DNA of 64,000 nucleotides from contig JAUIMM010000566.1 of assembly GCA_031769625.1 (NCBI GenBank), positions 4,097,001 through 4,161,000 of the forward strand, read 5' to 3'. The notes beneath the pieces were generated by a model, which was given only the letters and a program-made list of their open reading frames with translations, did not search any database and was not told where the DNA came from. A program made the translations under genes and the position numbers. Shown here piece after piece: positions 60,290-64,000 of this stretch. The stretch comes from Taudactylus pleione (lineage: Eukaryota; Chordata; Amphibia; Anura; Myobatrachidae). Position 1 is the first letter of the stretch; each line of letters starts with the position of its first letter.

Positions 60290-62105
60290 ATTAACGGTTT
60301 CTTATGTAGCGCTTTATAATTGGAAACATTAATAGAACAAAACTGGGTAATACAGATGGATATATAGGTAGGAAGGCCCTGCTCGCAAGCTTACAATCTA
60401 TAGGGAAATAGGCATTGATACACAAGGATAGGTGCTATATATTGCATTTTGGTCCAGCAAGAATGCAGAGTTTCTTGGTGGGCTGCATGACCCTGTCACA
60501 CAGGAATGTTGGCCAAATGTCAGGAGGATGTGAAAGAAAGACAATGTGTGAGGTTATGTGTGGACTGTGAAAGGGGATGTAATTACATATGGAAGCTATG
60601 TGTGCGGTTCTGGAATCTGATAAGCTTGCCTGAAGAGATGAGTTTTCAAGGAACGCTTGAAGGATTGGAGACTAGAGGAAAGTCTTATTGTGCGTGGTAA
60701 GGCATTCCATAGAGTGGGTGCAGCCCAAGAAAAGTCCTGTAACCGTGAATGGGAGCACGTAATGCGTGGGGATTAGAGACAAAGATCTTGAGTTGAGCAG
60801 AGAGGTCGGGTTGGGAAATATTTTTAGATGAGTGAAGAGATGTATGTTGGTGTGGTTTGGTTAATAGCCTTATGTGTAAGTAAAAGTATTTTGTATTGAA
60901 TAAGGTTAAAAAACAGCAACCAATGGAGGGACTATGACAGCGGAGCAGCAGACGAACGTTTGGCCAGGAAGATCAGCCTCGCAGCTGCATTCATAATGGA
61001 TTGTAATGGCGAGAGTCTGTTTTTGGGAAGACCAGTAAGGAGACTATTGCAATAGTCAATGGGGAAATAATGAGTGCATGGATTAGAGTTTTTGCAGTGT
61101 CTTGTGTGAGATATAGTTGATTTTTGGATATGTTTTTTACATATATGTAACATGATTTTAAGACAGATTGAATGTGGGGAACAAAGGACAGTTCAGAGTC
61201 AAGGATGACACCTAGGCAGCGAGCTTTTGGGGCAGGCTGGATTGTCGAGTTATCAACAGTGATAGAGAGATCAGGTTGGTAACGGTTATTGGCCGGTGGA
61301 AATATAATTAATTCTGTTTTAGAAATATTAATTTTGAGGTGGCAAGATGACATCCAAGATGAAATGGCAGAAAGACATTAAGTGATACGGACCAATACAG
61401 ATGGTAATAAGTCTGGGGAGGATATGTAAATTTGAGTATCATCCGCATACAGATGGTACTGGAATCCAAAAGAGCGGATTAGTTTGCCAAGAGAGATGGT
61501 ATAGATTGAGAATTGCAGAGGACCTAAGACAGAGCCTTGCAGTACTCCAACTGATAGAGGTAGCGAGGAGGAGGCAGAATCAGAAAAACGAACAGTGAAA
61601 GAGCGATTAGATAGGATGAGAACCAAGAAAGAGCTGGGTCCTTAAGACCTAGTGATTGTAGTGTTTGTATGGGAAGAGAGTGGTCAACCGTGTCAAAAGC
61701 AGAAGAGAGATCTAGAAGAATTAGAAGTGAGTAATGTCCCTTAGCCTGGCAGTGACCAGATCATTCACTACCTTAGTCAGTGCTGTCTCTGTGGAGTCTT
61801 GGGAACGAAAGCTTGACCGAAGCTGGTCCAATACATTATGAGTTAAGAAAGTGTGTGAGGCGGGTGTCGACAAGTCTCTCAACTAGTTTGGAGGGGCATG
61901 GGAGCTGGAGATGGGACGGTAATTTGAGTGTTCGGGTCAGAATTTCGTTTTTTCAGAATGGGAATAATACCTGCATGCTTGAACAGTGATGGCAGTAGAG
62001 AGAGAGAGAGATTACAGATTTTAGTTAGGGTTGGGATGAGCACAGGAGAAAGAGCTTTACTAATTTGTGAGGGTATAGTATCCAGATGAGAGGTAATAGA
62101 GTAGG
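60290..62105 (-). mobile_element. L2/CR1-type LINE fragment with reverse transcriptase
   Basis: Minus-strand remnant of a non-LTR retrotransposon. In order from high to low coordinate: KHAGIIPILKK-like segment (about 61975), [14 protein letters not shown] with the palm A aspartate (about 61680-61725), [13 protein letters not shown] (about 61520), [12 protein letters not shown] with the catalytic YADD (61440-61452), KTELIIFPP and LGVILDSELSF (about 61190-61320), NAAARLIFLAK (about 60975). Frames 61626-61378 and 61353-60991 are in the same phase, separated by a stop. The 3' end near 60300 has TTGTAAGCTTGCGAGCAGGG on the minus strand. Endonuclease part absent. It interrupts the minisatellite flanking it. 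Confidence 0.85.
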
Positions 62106-62111
62106 ATGATG

Positions 62112-62215
62112 AGAAGAGTCTACTGCCTGTTATAGTGCATAGAGAGGAATAATATGGGAGCGTAATATCTACTGTCTGTTATATTACTCTCCCATATTAT
62201 TCCCCTCTATGCAAC
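62112..62215. repeat. Minisatellite with inverted units, block 2
   Basis: Two units continuing the array of 59720-60285 (TCTACTGCCTGTTATAGTGC, then GAGAGGAATAATATGGGAGCG and its inverse). Confidence 0.8.
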
Positions 62216-62279
62216 GCAGATTCCTGATGCTCGCAGGCGTATGACCTGTTCTGCGCATTTGCAGAATGGGCCTGCGATC

Positions 62280-62440
62280 CCAGGGGGGGGGGTTAGGTTT
62301 AGGCACTTGGGTGGGGGGGGTTAGGGTTAGGCACCACTAAGGGGGGGTTAGGGGGTAGAATAGGGTAGGAAATACCTTGGGATGATCGGGATTTTCACTG
62401 CTGCCGGGATGCCGGTGTCGGGATTTGAACAATCATACTG
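62280..62440. repeat. Telomere-like minisatellite and transposon end
   Basis: Three units of GGTTAGG(G/T)TTAGGCAC plus G runs (62285-62365), then GATCGGGATTTTCAC and GTCGGGATTTGAAC, shared with the end of the composite inside 23328-24201. A truncated copy of that composite. Confidence 0.6.
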
Positions 62441-62559
62441 AATCCTCATCAGCACAGGAATGAATACAAGCTGATTCATGAGATGTAGTCATTAGAATTA
62501 GTTCATAGAAATGGCCATCTATAAGCACGCTGGTTTATTAGCAAACTGCCATATGAGAA

Positions 62560-63010
62560 TAGTCCGTGGACACTGGCGTCCCAGTATTACACTTGTAAAA
62601 TAATGAGTTACCTCAAATACGTAGCTGACCCACTATACTCCAATGTACAATAGCTGTCGGTCCACTACGTGGCGTGGCCACGCGGGGATCCGTTTCAACG
62701 GGTACTCCCTTGTTTCAAGTCTGCGGCTGGAGGTGAGGAGGGAGCTTCAAGGCAGTATAGAGCAGCAGCATGTGACGGTCGATGCTCTCTGCGTGTAGCG
62801 GCTGGGATGATTTGTACCAAGGCTGTTTCCCGTGTAGGGCTGCTACTCTCCACGTGTGGCGGTTGAGACGTTATTATCCCGGCTGCTCCCCAAATGGTCT
62901 TAATCGGTGGTAGCAAGGACCGGAACAGTGGCTGGAAACAAGTTGGACTGGAGGCTGACGTCAACACGTTTCGTCCCTTGAATAGCCGGGATTTTCTCAA
63001 GGAGTCTTGA
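62560..63010 (-). repeat. Possible Penelope-like terminal repeat
   Basis: On the minus strand it contains a hammerhead-like hairpin (62951-63003) and ACGTGGC-rich sequence. No reverse transcriptase next to it belongs to that class. Boundaries are guesses. Confidence 0.3.
62951..63003 (-). ncRNA. Hammerhead-like fold, degenerate
   Basis: Minus strand, 5' to 3': CTTGAGAAAA in the core position, stem II TCCC/GGGA around GGCTATTCAA, then CGAA, stem III ACGT/ACGT with loop GTTG, and a GTC triplet at the cleavage position. Stem I is weak (GGACT further out with AGTCC). The core differs from CUGANGA. Same order of parts as 32255-32310. Confidence 0.3.
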
Positions 63011-63079
63011 GAGAGTCCGCTTTATCCTCACTCATATCTCCAACTGTCTCCGTGCTATCTCTTCCTGGATGTCCCAGCG

Positions 63080-64000
63080 ATTTCTTAAACTTATATGTCT
63101 AAGACTGAGCTGATTATTTTCCCACCCTCCAACATAACCGCACTTCCCACCATTTCTTTATCAATTGATGGCACAACTATCTCATCTAGCCCTCAAGTGT
63201 GATGTCTTGGTTATCCTGGACTCCTACCTCTCCTTGAAACCACATATTCAGTTCCTCTCACAGTACTGTCATGTCGATCTTAAAAATATTTCCAAGATTA
63301 GACCCTGTCTCACCCAGGATGCCACTAAAACCCTCATACACTCACTGGTCATCTCCAGATTGGACTACTGTTACCTCCTCCTATCTGGCCTCCCCAACTC
63401 CCATCTCTCTCCTCTCCAGTCTTTCCTCAAAGCTGCTGCTCGGCTCATCTTCCTCTCCAAACGCTCTAAATCTGCCTCCCCTCTCCTACAAGCCCTCCAC
63501 TGGCTCCCCTTCCCTTTCAGAACCCAATTCAAGGTTCTTACACTCGCTTACAAAGCCCTCACCCAGTCTTCTCCCATTTACATCTCTGATCTAATTTCTC
63601 TTCACTCTGCTGTCCACCCTCTTCTTTCAACAAATGTACGCCGCCTCTCCTGCCAGCTGATTACTTCCTCCCACTCCCGTCTCCAAGATTTTGCCCGTGC
63701 TGCTCCCCACCTTTGGAACTCTCTCCCTCTTCCCTTCAGACTCTCCTCCTCTCTACAATCCTTCAAACGGGCTTTCAAGACCCACTACTTCCAGCTCTCA
63801 TCTTAACTTGCTGCTACATGCTCCTTCCTCCCTGTCTACCACATCTGTGTCACACCTGTTTGTCTGCCCCTCCCCTTAAGAATGCAAGCTCTTACGAGCA
63901 GGACCCTCTACTCTCTTGTGCTTCTCCTTACTTTACTTTCATCTACTTCTTACTCCCCACTAGAGCACCTAACACTTATGCTCTGTTGCTTATCTGGGTG
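63080..64000 (+). mobile_element. L2-type LINE 3' fragment
   Basis: Plus strand: SKTELIIFPP at about 63094, then the frame 63165-63806 with IRPCLTQDATKTLIHSLVIS, RLDYCYLLLSGLP, AAARLIFLSKRS, LLQALHWLPF and YKALTQSSPIYISDLIS, the region after the reverse transcriptase palm. It ends RAFKTHYFQLSS. The 3' tail GCAAGCTCTTACGAGCAGGACC begins at 63886 and runs out of the window. The YADD motif itself is upstream and missing. It faces away from the minus-strand LINE at 60290-62105. Confidence 0.85.

Noticed and set aside
61378..61626. Possible retroviral pol
   Set aside because: The GSVLGPLQF...[11 protein letters not shown] pattern and the neighbouring IIFPP/RLDYC/AARLI motifs are those of L2-type LINEs; no LTR, protease or integrase accompanies it.

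Overview
The window is eukaryotic and almost certainly from an anuran amphibian with a large, repeat-filled genome. This rests on three things: small exons with GT/AG introns of 1-4 kb, a dense population of frog-style DNA transposon remnants (hAT, Harbinger, Tc1/mariner, Helitron, short MITEs of the kind built on 'TTTACTAAA' and 'GATTTATCAAA' ends), and L2-type LINE fragments. The organism call is an inference; the sequence itself only shows the repeat families and the gene.

One cellular gene is recognisable. erlin2 (ER lipid-raft associated protein 2, an SPFH/prohibitin-domain protein) lies on the + strand. Ten coding exons between 42296 and 59698 give 273 codons that join without a frame break. 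They align residue for residue with the first 273 residues of vertebrate ERLIN2 (about 339 residues). A CpG-rich segment at about 38640-38802 is the best candidate for promoter and non-coding first exon. The last exon or exons (about 66 residues) are not in the window.

Region 1-38.6 kb holds no gene I can support. It is a stack of non-autonomous transposons separated by AT-rich unique sequence. In other vertebrates the interval upstream of ERLIN2 is the gene-poor flank of ZNF703, so the unique stretches near 7.0-7.7, 22.9-23.1, 24.9-25.25, 27.1-27.55 and 33.2-33.7 kb could hold conserved non-coding elements (inference). Many elements can be delimited to the base by target-site duplications: eight or more hAT-like elements (8 bp), several Harbinger-like elements (3 bp) and a 474-bp Helitron inserted between A and T.

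Region 36.6-38.6 kb, just upstream of the promoter, is a 34-bp tandem satellite split by a 1-kb hAT element that carries its own minisatellite. Region 38.8-64 kb is erlin2 introns carrying a Tc1 element, MITEs, split minisatellites and two oppositely oriented L2 LINE fragments.

The most unusual structures are: (1) a 958-bp Harbinger-type element (3534-4491) made of about twelve consecutive hairpins around a telomere-like minisatellite, with the same architecture in two other elements; (2) a 2.7-kb hAT element that has swollen around a 2-kb CA-rich minisatellite; (3) a segment at 32255-32310 with complete hammerhead-ribozyme topology but a degenerate core, probably a Penelope-like element remnant.
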